Part shown: positions 32,948-39,404 of the stretch, in pieces | Layout of the letters: each line of letters starts with the position of its first letter | Numbering within the stretch: position 1 is the stretch's first letter | Origin: Bordetella parapertussis | GTDB lineage: Bacteria; Pseudomonadota; Gammaproteobacteria; Burkholderiales; Burkholderiaceae_C | Assembly (NCBI GenBank): GCA_945901125.1 | Contig: CAMDKD010000024.1 | Span: 1-41,117, forward strand | Reading direction: 5' to 3' | DNA: 41,117 bases | Position numbers and translations under genes: made by a program | Notes under the pieces: generated by a model | Seen by the model: only the letters and a program-made list of their open reading frames with translations | What the model was told of the DNA's origin: nothing | Databases searched by the model: none

Positions 32948-33397
32948 CTAATACAGCTTGTGCAGGTTGTAGGTGACCACGCCCCAGACCGTGAAATCGT
33001 CCTCGGCTTTGATCAGGCGCGGCGGGTAAATGCTGTTTTCCGCCAGCAGCTTGACCACGCCACCGCGCCGGTAAAAGCGCTTGACCGTGAACTCGTTGTT
33101 CAGCAGCGCCAGCACGATGCACTGGTGCTTGGGGTCCAGGCTGCGGTCGACCAGCAAGGTGTCGCCCTCGTAAATACCGGCACCGGTCATGGAGTCACCT
33201 TTGACCCGGAACAAAAACGTGGCCTCTTTGTTGCCTATGAGGTGCTCGTTCAGGTCTATGCGTTTGCGCGTGTGGTCCGCCGCCGGTGAGGGAAAACCGG
33301 CAGGCACAGCCCAGCTGCACATGTCCAGCCACAGGGGCGAAGCATGCAGCGGGACGGGGAACGGAGCGGATGGGTCGGACGGATCAGGGGTTGGCAT
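32948..33397 (-). CDS. umuD: UmuD, self-cleaving DNA polymerase V accessory subunit
   Basis: A 149-aa S24-family protein. The cleavage site Ala33-Gly34 (AVPAGFPSPAAD), the nucleophile Ser69 (GDSMTGAGI) and the general base Lys106 (NNEFTVKRFYRR) are all in place, so RecA-stimulated self-cleavage to UmuD' should occur. The LexA box begins 11 bp upstream of the ATG, so the transcript leader is very short. It is followed directly by umuC. Confidence 0.95.
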   Translation of the reverse strand: MPTPDPSDPSAPFPVPLHASPLWLDMCSWAVPAGFPSPAADHTRKRIDLNEHLIGNKEATFLFRVKGDSMTGAGIYEGDTLLVDRSLDPKHQCIVLALLNNEFTVKRFYRRGGVVKLLAENSIYPPRLIKAEDDFTVWGVVTYNLHKLY

Positions 33398-33407
33398 GGA
33401 TGCATGA

Positions 33408-33427
33408 TACTGTTTATTTGTACAGTA
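33408..33427 (-). promoter_or_regulatory. LexA-binding site (SOS box) of umuDC
   Basis: TACTGT-TTATTTGT-ACAGTA is a near-consensus CTG-N10-CAG SOS box. The symmetry extends to CATGATACTGT...ACAGTATCATG (33403-33432). It stands 10-30 bp upstream of umuD, so the operon should be LexA-repressed. Confidence 0.93.
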
Positions 33428-33451
33428 TCATGAATGGCAATGTGTTGCGCC

Positions 33452-34420
33452 CTAAAGCTCTCTCACTAATCGATTGGCTATGTTGTCAAAGCTCGTCCAC
33501 GCTTGTTCAAAGGTGAATTTTCCATCACCGTATACCAGCGGCAATAACACTTTGCGGTATTCCTCGTGTGATTGCGCATCATTTCCTAACAGTTGTAAAG
33601 CAGTCTGGAGAACGACCTTCGGGTTTTGGGCAAATGCCGCATCCTGATATGAATATTCATTCACGTCACCAGCCGTTAAAGTAACAAAGGCAGCAATGGC
33701 ATCCTCAAGTACTTCTGGTTTTTTCAATACGATGCAGTGCACGTCGTAGATATGGCGCACCAGCGCTGTATCCCAGTCTTGCTGCATTTTTCCGGTACGG
33801 TGTTGCGAAAATCGTCTCAGAAAAGATAAGACTTTCTCAGCCAAAGTTTCTGCGACCGAGACAACCGGTACAGAGAAATTCACCCCAGCAAGTCCTGCAA
33901 GTTTATCTACCAAAGTTCCAATAGACGCCATTTCGGTCGATTTAACTGGTTCGCGCGCTGTTAATTCCAGTTGCAAGTTTGGACGCAGCGCAGTGACACC
34001 GTCGTATGCCCGTTGGTATGTCCATTGGCTATGGCTATATCGGTTGTTATTTAATGAGTCGCGTGAAGCTTCATCTTCAACCAGGCCGATATTTTCCAGT
34101 GCCCCGATAACCTGTCGTCGAACCTCATCGCCGAGATAGCGTCTTATTTGATTCTGCGACCAATTTTCTGTGTCTTGGGACAGCACAACTTTGATGTCGG
34201 CATCTTCAGACATTCGCTCAATAAGGTCATACGCTTTTGACAAACTGGTCCCTCCGCACAAGACCAATGATGCGTATTGGAAGTTAAGTGCAAAAACAGC
34301 CTGCAAAGCTGCGGTTAGGTGCTCGTCTTTTTCAAGAAAACCTGCAGTGATACCGCCAACGCCGGCCTCAGCAACCAATGCATCAATAAGTTCAAGGCGC
34401 TCGGTTGATAGCTTTTTCAT
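33452..34420 (-). CDS. AbiEii-type nucleotidyltransferase toxin
   Basis: A 322-aa protein of the AbiEii/AbiGii family, type IV toxin-antitoxin and phage-abortive-infection toxins that act as nucleotidyltransferases. GGTSLSK (56-62) followed by SEDADIKV (Asp73, Asp75) is the nucleotidyltransferase core; AEKVLSFLRRFSQ and the DTALVRHIYDVHCI helix match later motifs. The start overlaps the upstream antitoxin gene as ATGA. The pair lies directly upstream of the SOS box of umuDC and opens an accessory island. Confidence 0.9.
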   Translation of the reverse strand: MKKLSTERLELIDALVAEAGVGGITAGFLEKDEHLTAALQAVFALNFQYASLVLCGGTSLSKAYDLIERMSEDADIKVVLSQDTENWSQNQIRRYLGDEVRRQVIGALENIGLVEDEASRDSLNNNRYSHSQWTYQRAYDGVTALRPNLQLELTAREPVKSTEMASIGTLVDKLAGLAGVNFSVPVVSVAETLAEKVLSFLRRFSQHRTGKMQQDWDTALVRHIYDVHCIVLKKPEVLEDAIAAFVTLTAGDVNEYSYQDAAFAQNPKVVLQTALQLLGNDAQSHEEYRKVLLPLVYGDGKFTFEQAWTSFDNIANRLVREL

Positions 34421-34818
34421 GCGCGCTCATACTCTAGAAATTGGCCGTTGAAGCCAATCTTGCGGCTTACTCGCTGTTTACCCACGTGGACAACCACACC
34501 GACAGGAACCTGGGTGCTTTGACCAGCGTTGTATGCCGCAGTGTGCCGCGACTCCTGACAGCGAATGCCGAGTTTGGACAATGCCTGAGGCCCAAGCACT
34601 TCCATGGGTTGAACAGGAATGGGGTGGCCTGAAATAACGCTGGGCTTGGCTTTCGCATAAAGGCCGACGCCGAGTCGAACCAACACCCCCGAACCAATCA
34701 GTTCTTTGAGTGCGCGCTTGACCGATGCCTCACTGCCAAATGGCAGGAAGTCTGTAGGTCTAAACACGAAATCAGCCCGATTTCGAATAGATCGTTTGAT
34801 GCGGTGGGTGATATTCAT
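34417..34818 (-). CDS. AbiEi-like antitoxin/repressor
   Basis: A 133-aa protein of the DUF6088/AbiEi-like type. The winged helix (RNRADFVFRPTDFLPFGSEASVKRALKELIGSGVLVRLGVGLYAKA) would bind its own promoter, and the rest contacts the toxin. It comes first in the pair and overlaps the toxin gene by 4 nt, the usual order. It is shorter than full AbiEi, as in many stand-alone pairs. Confidence 0.82.
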   Translation of the reverse strand: MNITHRIKRSIRNRADFVFRPTDFLPFGSEASVKRALKELIGSGVLVRLGVGLYAKAKPSVISGHPIPVQPMEVLGPQALSKLGIRCQESRHTAAYNAGQSTQVPVGVVVHVGKQRVSRKIGFNGQFLEYERA

Positions 34819-34830
34819 ATCTGCAAATTG

Positions 34831-34906
34831 AGATCAGTGATTAAACACATATACCAAATTAAGTATTTGATTATATTATAAAATTTCTACATATATAGAT
34901 CAGTGA
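34831..34906. repeat. 10-bp direct repeat flanking an AT-rich 56-bp stretch
   Basis: AGATCAGTGA occurs at 34831-34840 and 34897-34906. The second copy overlaps the end of the YafQ-like gene. The intervening DNA is very AT-rich and includes the promoter side of the abiE pair. It may be the footprint of an old insertion or a regulator site. Confidence 0.5.
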
Positions 34907-35200
34907 CCTTACCACCAAGCCACTCTTGCCAGAATCATCAAGCCTGTAGATCAACAAGAAATCGCCGCCTATATGGCACTCACGATGACCTACCCAGTCG
35001 CCCGTCAAAGGATGGTCTAACCATTCGGGTGGCAGCGGGCCATCGTTAGCAACCAAAAGCAGCATGGCTTCTTTCAGTTCATTCATGTCGTACCGACCGG
35101 AATGGGATAGCCGTTGCCAGTCCTTGTGAAATTCTCTGGTGTAGTCCGAAGCCCGAGGCAGACTTGCCCGCTTACTTGCGGCTGGCTTCATCAAAGCCAT
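34871..35200 (-). CDS. YafQ-like RelE-superfamily mRNA interferase, C-terminus probably frameshifted
   Basis: About 109 aa. YTREFHKDWQRL, PLPPEWLDHPLTGDWVGHRECHIGGDFLLIYRLDD is the YafQ core with His and Asp residues of the active site. The family normally ends in a segment like RTGTHSDLF; here the frame ends VVRSLIYICRNFII, while another frame of the same bases gives VTDLYM then a stop. A single-base shift near 34915 would explain this, so the toxin may be inactive. Start codons at 35200 and 35191 are both possible. The matching antitoxin is only a fragment (35172-35261). Confidence 0.7.
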   Translation of the reverse strand: MALMKPAASKRASLPRASDYTREFHKDWQRLSHSGRYDMNELKEAMLLLVANDGPLPPEWLDHPLTGDWVGHRECHIGGDFLLIYRLDDSGKSGLVVRSLIYICRNFII

Positions 35201-35295
35201 TCAATAGCGCGTCAGCGCTTGCAAAGCGAGCACTGCGGCTCTGAACAATCTGATCAGCCATCAGCGATGGCCGGACGACTGGTCTCGTTAGGCGC
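35154..35295. repeat. 142-bp repeat, copy 1
   Basis: Aligns with 38406-38546 at roughly 94 percent by eye, with one base of length difference. It runs from the 5' end of the YafQ-like gene through the antitoxin fragment to GTTAGGCGC. The sharp right boundary after GTTAGGCGC, shared by both copies, marks an old recombination or transfer junction. Confidence 0.85.
35172..35261 (-). pseudogene. C-terminal fragment of a RelB/DinJ-like antitoxin
   Basis: The minus strand reads ADQIVQSRSARFASADALL, then NGFDEASRK and a stop, which looks like the end of a RelB/DinJ-type antitoxin. The remainder of the gene is missing beyond the repeat boundary. It overlaps the start of the YafQ-like gene, as antitoxins of this kind do. 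The ATG at 35261 could start a 29-aa peptide but is not in the other copy. Confidence 0.55.
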
Positions 35296-35308
35296 AAACC
35301 AGTACGCG

Positions 35309-35401
35309 TTAGCGGCTCGGGTGGTCGGTGATGTGCTGGCGCAGCGCAGCATCAATGCGAGTTTGCCAGCCCTTCCCCGTTGACTTGAAGTGTTCGATCA
35401 C
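35309..35401 (-). pseudogene. C-terminal fragment of a BrnA-like antitoxin
   Basis: The minus strand reads VIEHFKSTGKGWQTRIDAAL, then RQHITDHPSR and a stop. This closely resembles the end of BrnA-type ribbon-helix-helix antitoxins. Upstream the frame continues only a few codons of unrelated sequence. No BrnT toxin was found nearby. Confidence 0.6.
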
Positions 35402-35418
35402 CTCGTGTAACAAACGGG

Positions 35419-35724
35419 TCAAACACGGGCCAGATTCCGATGATGCGCGATGACCAGCCGGGTCATGTCGCGCGGGGAGAGTTTGCCTGCACGTGTCAGC
35501 GCAACCAAGAGGTCATCAGTTTTGTCACTTTTGACATCGTCGCCAGCTAGCTTTGTAACGGCTTTGGCCCAAAGGTCCGCAAAAGTTGGAGCAAACACAA
35601 TGCCCTCGCGCTTGGCCAGTTGACGCACATAAATGGCAGTGGGGTCGCTGCGAAGTCGACAGATTTTCTCTGCCCCCTTTTTCTCTGCCAGCTTGTGGAC
35701 GTGTCTATGAGCCGAGCCCAGTAT
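35419..35724 (-). pseudogene. Fragment of an unknown small protein
   Basis: The frame is open from 35724 down to a stop at 35419 and reads VHKLAEKKGAEKICRLRSDP, then YVRQLAKREGIVFAPTFADL and a basic C-terminus ending RLVIAHHRNLARV. No ATG begins it; a GTG at 35628 gives a 69-aa product. I do not recognise the family. With antitoxin fragments on either side it is more likely a relic than an intact gene. Nothing else is evident in 35629-35845. Confidence 0.4.
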
Positions 35725-35845
35725 TCATGCGGGTTTCAGGGATTGGGTTGCCATGATGGCAGGTGGCGATACCAAAAGGGCCCAAATAATCCAGACAACA
35801 CATGTTCACAAACTTGGCAACCTAACGATTTCAGGTTTCTCATGT

Positions 35846-36694
35846 CTAGACCGACAGCACGCCAGTCGCAAGGAAATTACCCACAGGCTCTTCTCGAAGA
35901 CTGATGTATTCCAAGCGCCATTGATCCACCTTCCTGAGGTCCGCCAATGTCATAAACGTATCTGCGACGGCTTTGCAAGACTCAAGTGCAATTTCTGTTG
36001 CTTTGTCAGTGGCTCCGTATGCTTGTTCAAAAAGATTGCGAAGCTGATCTGCAACTTTCTCCGCCGTTTTCCTTGCGGTATGGCCGCCCTCAGTTGCGTC
36101 GTAAACAACTGAAATAGAGAGAAAGTAGGCTTCCCCATCTGAGAGTTCTACATTTCGTTCCTCACCAAGATCGAAAAAGAGCGCCACTAGATTTGATGAT
36201 TCCGCTTCCAGAATTTTCGCAATGTGATATTCGACGGATTTCTTCTTGATGGTATTCCGAAGTCTAGACTCGAAGTTATTGGGGAATGCCGGACGCCCGT
36301 ATCTGGCTGCGAGCCATTGTTTCAAAGATCGCTTTTCGTCTGCTGACAGAGCAAAGTTAGATTCTCCAGCGCCGACCTCGGCAAACTGGACCTTATCCAC
36401 CTGCCGTCGATTTGCATGTTGAAGCTCAATATGCAGTTCTTGGCCATCCTGAGCTACGAACTGAATGTGCAATCGACGTGGATTTCTTGCTTTTGCGAGT
36501 ATTGGGTTCGAAGTGTCAACCTTAGAGCCAATAATGACCTCGACGAAACTTTCAGTTTCACTTGGTAGATCGCAGTCGTGAGAGATAACTACAACTCTGC
36601 TGATTGAACCTAGGGCTTCCACCAATTTAAGTCCATGCGCGGCTTCGTCGGTTAGTAGATTTCCCTGCCGCCATTCTGTATCCCGTCCCAGCAT
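35846..36694 (-). CDS. Unknown protein with an SHDCD motif, third gene of the TIGR04255 operon
   Basis: A 282-aa protein. GAGGAA lies 6 nt ahead of the ATG at 36694. It opens with RDTEWRQGNLLTDEAAHGL, then SRVVVISHDCDLPSETESFVEVIIGS, and in the middle WLAARYGRPAFPNNFESRLR; the C-terminal half is helical. The ISHDCDLP stretch, with His, Asp and Cys close together, could bind a metal or form an active site, but this is a guess. I do not know the family. It starts 14 nt after the HTH gene and is likely cotranscribed with it and the TIGR04255 gene. Confidence 0.8.
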   Translation of the reverse strand: MLGRDTEWRQGNLLTDEAAHGLKLVEALGSISRVVVISHDCDLPSETESFVEVIIGSKVDTSNPILAKARNPRRLHIQFVAQDGQELHIELQHANRRQVDKVQFAEVGAGESNFALSADEKRSLKQWLAARYGRPAFPNNFESRLRNTIKKKSVEYHIAKILEAESSNLVALFFDLGEERNVELSDGEAYFLSISVVYDATEGGHTARKTAEKVADQLRNLFEQAYGATDKATEIALESCKAVADTFMTLADLRKVDQWRLEYISLREEPVGNFLATGVLSV

Positions 36695-36708
36695 CAACGA
36701 TTCCTCAT

Positions 36709-37347
36709 TTAAGCGCGCTCAGAGGAGCCTGGAATCGAAATGGATGACTTCCAATCGCTGGTTGGTTTGGATTTTGAAGTTGCCAAGCCAGACAGTTTGT
36801 ACGACGATTCCATTGCCGTTGCTTCGGTGATCAGAGCGCTAACGTGTTCTTGCCGGTTTTCACCAAACCTGATGAGATCCATTAGAGACCGACCATCGAA
36901 AGTTTTCATTTTCAGCAATGTTCCAGCACGTGAAATTCCCGCTAGCTGAAATGCATCTGCGATCCGGCTGAGTTCGAGTATTCGTCCAAGCTTGGCTACT
37001 TCTGGGGCAGAAGTGCCGGTTAGCCACTTGTAGATGGCTTGGCGAGAGACATCAAATAGAACAGCAAGATCTGCGACAGGAGGATTCAACACTTTTCGGA
37101 TATTCTCAACATGTTCTGCAGGCGTGCGAACATCAGGACGCCCTGAAGTTGCGGCTCCTGCTGCTATGTCCGCCGCATCGAGAATAAACGGCACGCGTGG
37201 CTGGATGTGGTGGCGCCATGATTTGGTTCGGTCCAGACTGTATACGCTACCTGTGCCTAATAGAATCGTTCCGAACACCACAAAGGCAGCCTTTTTTGAC
37301 GATACTGTTGGTTGGAATTGGCGAGTGGAAACTGGAGTGGAATACAT
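36709..37347 (-). CDS. Helix-turn-helix protein with an N-terminal hydrophobic segment
   Basis: About 212 aa from the ATG at 37347 (an ATG at 37389 is possible; neither has a strong ribosome binding site). A hydrophobic segment at 19-36 (KAAFVVFGTILLGTGSVY) could be a membrane helix. An XRE-like helix-turn-helix follows (ENIRKVLNPPVADLAVLFDV then SRQAIYKWLTGTSAPEVAKLG). The rest is helical. A DNA-binding domain behind a membrane anchor would be unusual. It lies in the middle of a three-gene operon and may regulate it through the palindrome at 38186-38209. Confidence 0.78.
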   Translation of the reverse strand: MYSTPVSTRQFQPTVSSKKAAFVVFGTILLGTGSVYSLDRTKSWRHHIQPRVPFILDAADIAAGAATSGRPDVRTPAEHVENIRKVLNPPVADLAVLFDVSRQAIYKWLTGTSAPEVAKLGRILELSRIADAFQLAGISRAGTLLKMKTFDGRSLMDLIRFGENRQEHVSALITEATAMESSYKLSGLATSKSKPTSDWKSSISIPGSSERA

Positions 37348-37366
37348 CTTATTTTTTAACCTATTT

Positions 37367-38167
37367 TCAGGCCCATGTCGCACGGGCATGATCAGTAATT
37401 GTTGTGTCGAACACCAGTTTAATAGTTGTATGCAGGGCGGATAGTTGCTCTTCGAGCTTGTCGAAATCCAGTGGCATTTGACCTTCCACAAAGAAATCCG
37501 TGTCGATCACAGCATGAGAGCAAATATCATTCACGGCAAACTTGGGCATCTGAACCAAGACGTTAGGAACCATGTCTGGCGGGTACCCTAGGGCTGATGT
37601 CATTCTGTGAACGCGTGCCACCAACGTACCGTTGTTCAACAAGGGGCCCGATTCTGTTTCGTACACAGACTCGTTTAGTGCATATCGCTGCTTCCCTCCG
37701 AATCGTATACCGTGAAGTCCGCCAACCAGATACTGATCAACCTCTTCGGAAGGTTTCGGCAGGACAGCATCTAGATAGCGTAGCCCCAGTCGGCTGACAT
37801 GATCCAAATTAACCACTGAATGTATGGCTTTAAGCCCTCGGATGAATTCCGGTATGAATTGCTTGCTGGTTTCGTAGTGGGTTGTATGAAAAGTGATGGA
37901 TGATGCACTCAAAATGAAACCTGAGGTTCGATCCCCCTTCGTGATGAGCCAAGATGTTGTGTGGGCTACTTGGGGCTCAGCAACCGATTGAGCCGAAGCG
38001 GAAACTAATTGCAAGTGGGTCACTTGCTGAGGCTCAAATAGTGTGTAGCCTTCCCGCCGGAGACGATCCTGTAGTTCGTCAACGTACTTTGCCATGGCTG
38101 CAACAGGGTTGAACTGCGCTTGAGCCAATGCATAGTACACGGGGGCATTCGACATCTTCTCGCTCAC
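37367..38167 (-). CDS. TIGR04255 family protein
   Basis: A 266-aa member of the uncharacterised TIGR04255 family. The beginning SNAPVYYALAQAQFNPVAAM, then RREGYTLF, and the middle LDHVSRLGLRYLDAVLP are typical. The start is a GTG at 38167: AAGGAG stands 7 nt upstream; the ATG at 38155 is weaker. The molecular function of the family is not known to me. It heads a three-gene operon with the HTH protein and the SHDCD protein, placed between the two long repeat copies. Confidence 0.85.
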   Translation of the reverse strand: MSEKMSNAPVYYALAQAQFNPVAAMAKYVDELQDRLRREGYTLFEPQQVTHLQLVSASAQSVAEPQVAHTTSWLITKGDRTSGFILSASSITFHTTHYETSKQFIPEFIRGLKAIHSVVNLDHVSRLGLRYLDAVLPKPSEEVDQYLVGGLHGIRFGGKQRYALNESVYETESGPLLNNGTLVARVHRMTSALGYPPDMVPNVLVQMPKFAVNDICSHAVIDTDFFVEGQMPLDFDKLEEQLSALHTTIKLVFDTTITDHARATWA

Positions 38168-38185
38168 TACTTCACTCCTTGGGTT

Positions 38186-38209
38186 GCAGGTGAACCAAAG
38201 GTCACCTGC
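38186..38209 (-). promoter_or_regulatory. Operator-like palindrome ahead of the TIGR04255 operon
   Basis: GCAGGTGA (38186-38193) and TCACCTGC (38202-38209) form a perfect 8-bp inverted repeat with an 8-nt centre, just upstream of the ribosome binding site. Further upstream GTGTAAAC occurs twice on the minus strand (about 38211-38238). A binding site for the operon's own HTH protein is the simplest reading. Confidence 0.55.
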
Positions 38210-38370
38210 TGGTTTACACCGGGGTTGTCAGTTTACACTATGGTTGACACGGAGCGCAAGCCCCAACAGCTGGGTAACACAGAAGGATTGATTCAACAGA
38301 TCCACAGAATCGAGGGGCATTGCAGATTGCATGTGAAAGTTAGCTGGCGGTTGACGGTGCGGACGCAGAT

Positions 38371-38452
38371 TACCCAGTCGCCCGTCAAAGGATGGTCTAA
38401 GCACTCGAGGCAGACTTGCCCGCTTACCTGCGGCTGGCTTTATCAAAGCCAT
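38371..38452 (-). pseudogene. Deleted remnant of a second YafQ-like toxin gene
   Basis: 38371-38400 is identical to 34991-35020 inside the YafQ-like gene (the HPLTGDWVG coding stretch), and 38406-38452 matches its 5' end (MALIKPAAGKRASLPRV). About 130 bp that separate these parts in the other copy are missing. The open frame continues in unrelated sequence to 38228 and is not a toxin. It is a relic left by an internal deletion. Confidence 0.75.
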
Positions 38453-38546
38453 TCAACAGCACGTCAGCGCTTGCAAAGCGAGCACTGCGGCTCTGAACAA
38501 TCTGATCAGCTTCAGCGGTGGCCGAACGACTGGCCTCGTTAGGCGC
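38406..38546. repeat. 142-bp repeat, copy 2
   Basis: Aligns with 35154-35295. It holds the 5' end of the deleted YafQ-like gene and the same RelB/DinJ-like antitoxin tail, ending at GTTAGGCGC. Its 38501-38533 part recurs exactly at 39238-39270 on the far side of the AbrB-Doc module. Confidence 0.85.
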
Positions 38547-38574
38547 TTAATAATGCGAGTTAGCAGCACCCCAT

Positions 38575-38590
38575 ATCCGTTATAACGGAT
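38575..38590 (+). promoter_or_regulatory. Perfect 16-bp palindrome, probable operator of the AbrB-Doc module
   Basis: ATCCGTTATAACGGAT is fully symmetrical and lies 31 bp ahead of the antitoxin ATG. AbrB/MazE-fold antitoxins bind such sites to repress their own operon. TATAAC in its centre may double as a -10 element. Confidence 0.7.
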
Positions 38591-38621
38591 GTTGTACATT
38601 TCGCTCAAGGAGAAAATTTCC

Positions 38622-38849
38622 ATGATCAGCTCACTCAAATTGACCACTATTGGTAACTCTGTTGGTGTCGTGCTTCCCAAAGAAATTCTGACCAAACTGC
38701 GCGTGGACAAAGGCGACACCTTGTATGTGGTTGAAACGCCTGAAGGCATTGAGCTCACCTCGTATTGCCCCGACTTCGCTGCCCAAATGGATGCTGCCGA
38801 AAAAATCATGCGGCAAAACCGTGACGTTTTGAAAAAACTGGCACAGTAA
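38622..38849 (+). CDS. AbrB/SpoVT-type antitoxin
   Basis: A 75-aa swapped-hairpin AbrB-fold protein: MISSLKLTTIGNSVGVVLPK, then EILTKLRVDKGDTLYVVETPEG is the DNA-binding beta hairpin, and the C-terminal part (MDAAEKIMRQNRDVLKKLAQ) should wrap around the toxin. AAGGAG lies 9 nt ahead of the chosen ATG at 38622; the frame is open 11 codons upstream. The toxin gene follows at once. AbrB-type partners for Doc are less usual than Phd-type but well known. Confidence 0.9.
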   Translation: MISSLKLTTIGNSVGVVLPKEILTKLRVDKGDTLYVVETPEGIELTSYCPDFAAQMDAAEKIMRQNRDVLKKLAQ

Positions 38850-39242
38850 ATGTCCGAGCCGATTTGGGTATTGGCTGAATCAGTCAAAGCGATACACAAA
38901 CGTCAGATCGCTGAACACGGCGGAGGCGCAGGTATTCGTGATTCAGGACTTCTTGAATCTGCTTTGGCAAAACCTAAAAACACTTTTTTCTATGCCAAAG
39001 GCAAATCCTCAATACCAGATTTAGCAGCCGCATATGCCTACGCGATTGCAAAAAATCATCCGTTTATAGACGGCAACAAACGCGTGGCTTTTGTGGTCAG
39101 CATGTTGTTCATGACATTGAATGGCTGGAAAGTCGCGGCAAGCCAAGACATGCTCTACGCCACATTCAGAAATCTTGCCGCAGGAAAAATCTCAGAAGAG
39201 CAACTGGTGCTTTGGTTCAATTCGGTATCTGAGAAGGTCTGA
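38850..39242 (+). CDS. doc: Doc-type toxin (Fic/Doc family)
   Basis: A 130-aa Doc toxin, a kinase-like Fic protein that phosphorylates elongation factor EF-Tu in the family's best-studied member. The motif HPFIDGNKR (70-78) matches HxFx(D/N)GNKR, and IRDSGLLESALAKP and the helical core are typical. The ATG follows the antitoxin TAA directly. The last bases of the gene, including the stop, belong to the 33-bp direct repeat at 39238-39270. Confidence 0.95.
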   Translation: MSEPIWVLAESVKAIHKRQIAEHGGGAGIRDSGLLESALAKPKNTFFYAKGKSSIPDLAAAYAYAIAKNHPFIDGNKRVAFVVSMLFMTLNGWKVAASQDMLYATFRNLAAGKISEEQLVLWFNSVSEKV

Positions 39243-39270
39243 TCAGCTTCAGCGGTGGCCGAACGACTGG
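39238..39270. repeat. 33-bp direct repeat, right flank of the AbrB-Doc module
   Basis: Begins TCTGATCAGCTTCAGCGG and is identical to 38501-38533; a diverged form is at 35249-35282. It starts at the Doc stop codon. The two identical copies bracket 704 bp holding the operator, antitoxin and toxin. Confidence 0.85.
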
Positions 39271-39354
39271 TGACGCGCGGGCGAAGCTCAGGTGGATAGA
39301 CCTTAACGCCAACTCAGGTGCAGGGTGAGGCGCTGTCTTGCAGACAGATAAAAA

Positions 39355-39384
39355 AACCCGCCGGCGGGTGAGGCGCGGCGGGTT
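39355..39384 (-). terminator. Intrinsic terminator of the RTX-like gene
   Basis: On the minus strand AACCCGCC (39384-39377) pairs with GGCGGGTT (39362-39355), followed by a run of T. It lies 20 nt after the stop of the large secreted-protein gene. Confidence 0.85.
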
Positions 39385-39404
39385 GAACGAAAAGGAAAAA
39401 CCAA

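Noticed and set aside
35154..39270. Integron attC sites (GTTAGGC and RYYYAAC-like boxes at the repeat ends)
   Set aside because: The candidate outer boxes are not complementary enough, the inner hairpin of attC is missing, and no integrase is in view; kept only as repeats with a GTTAGGCGC boundary.
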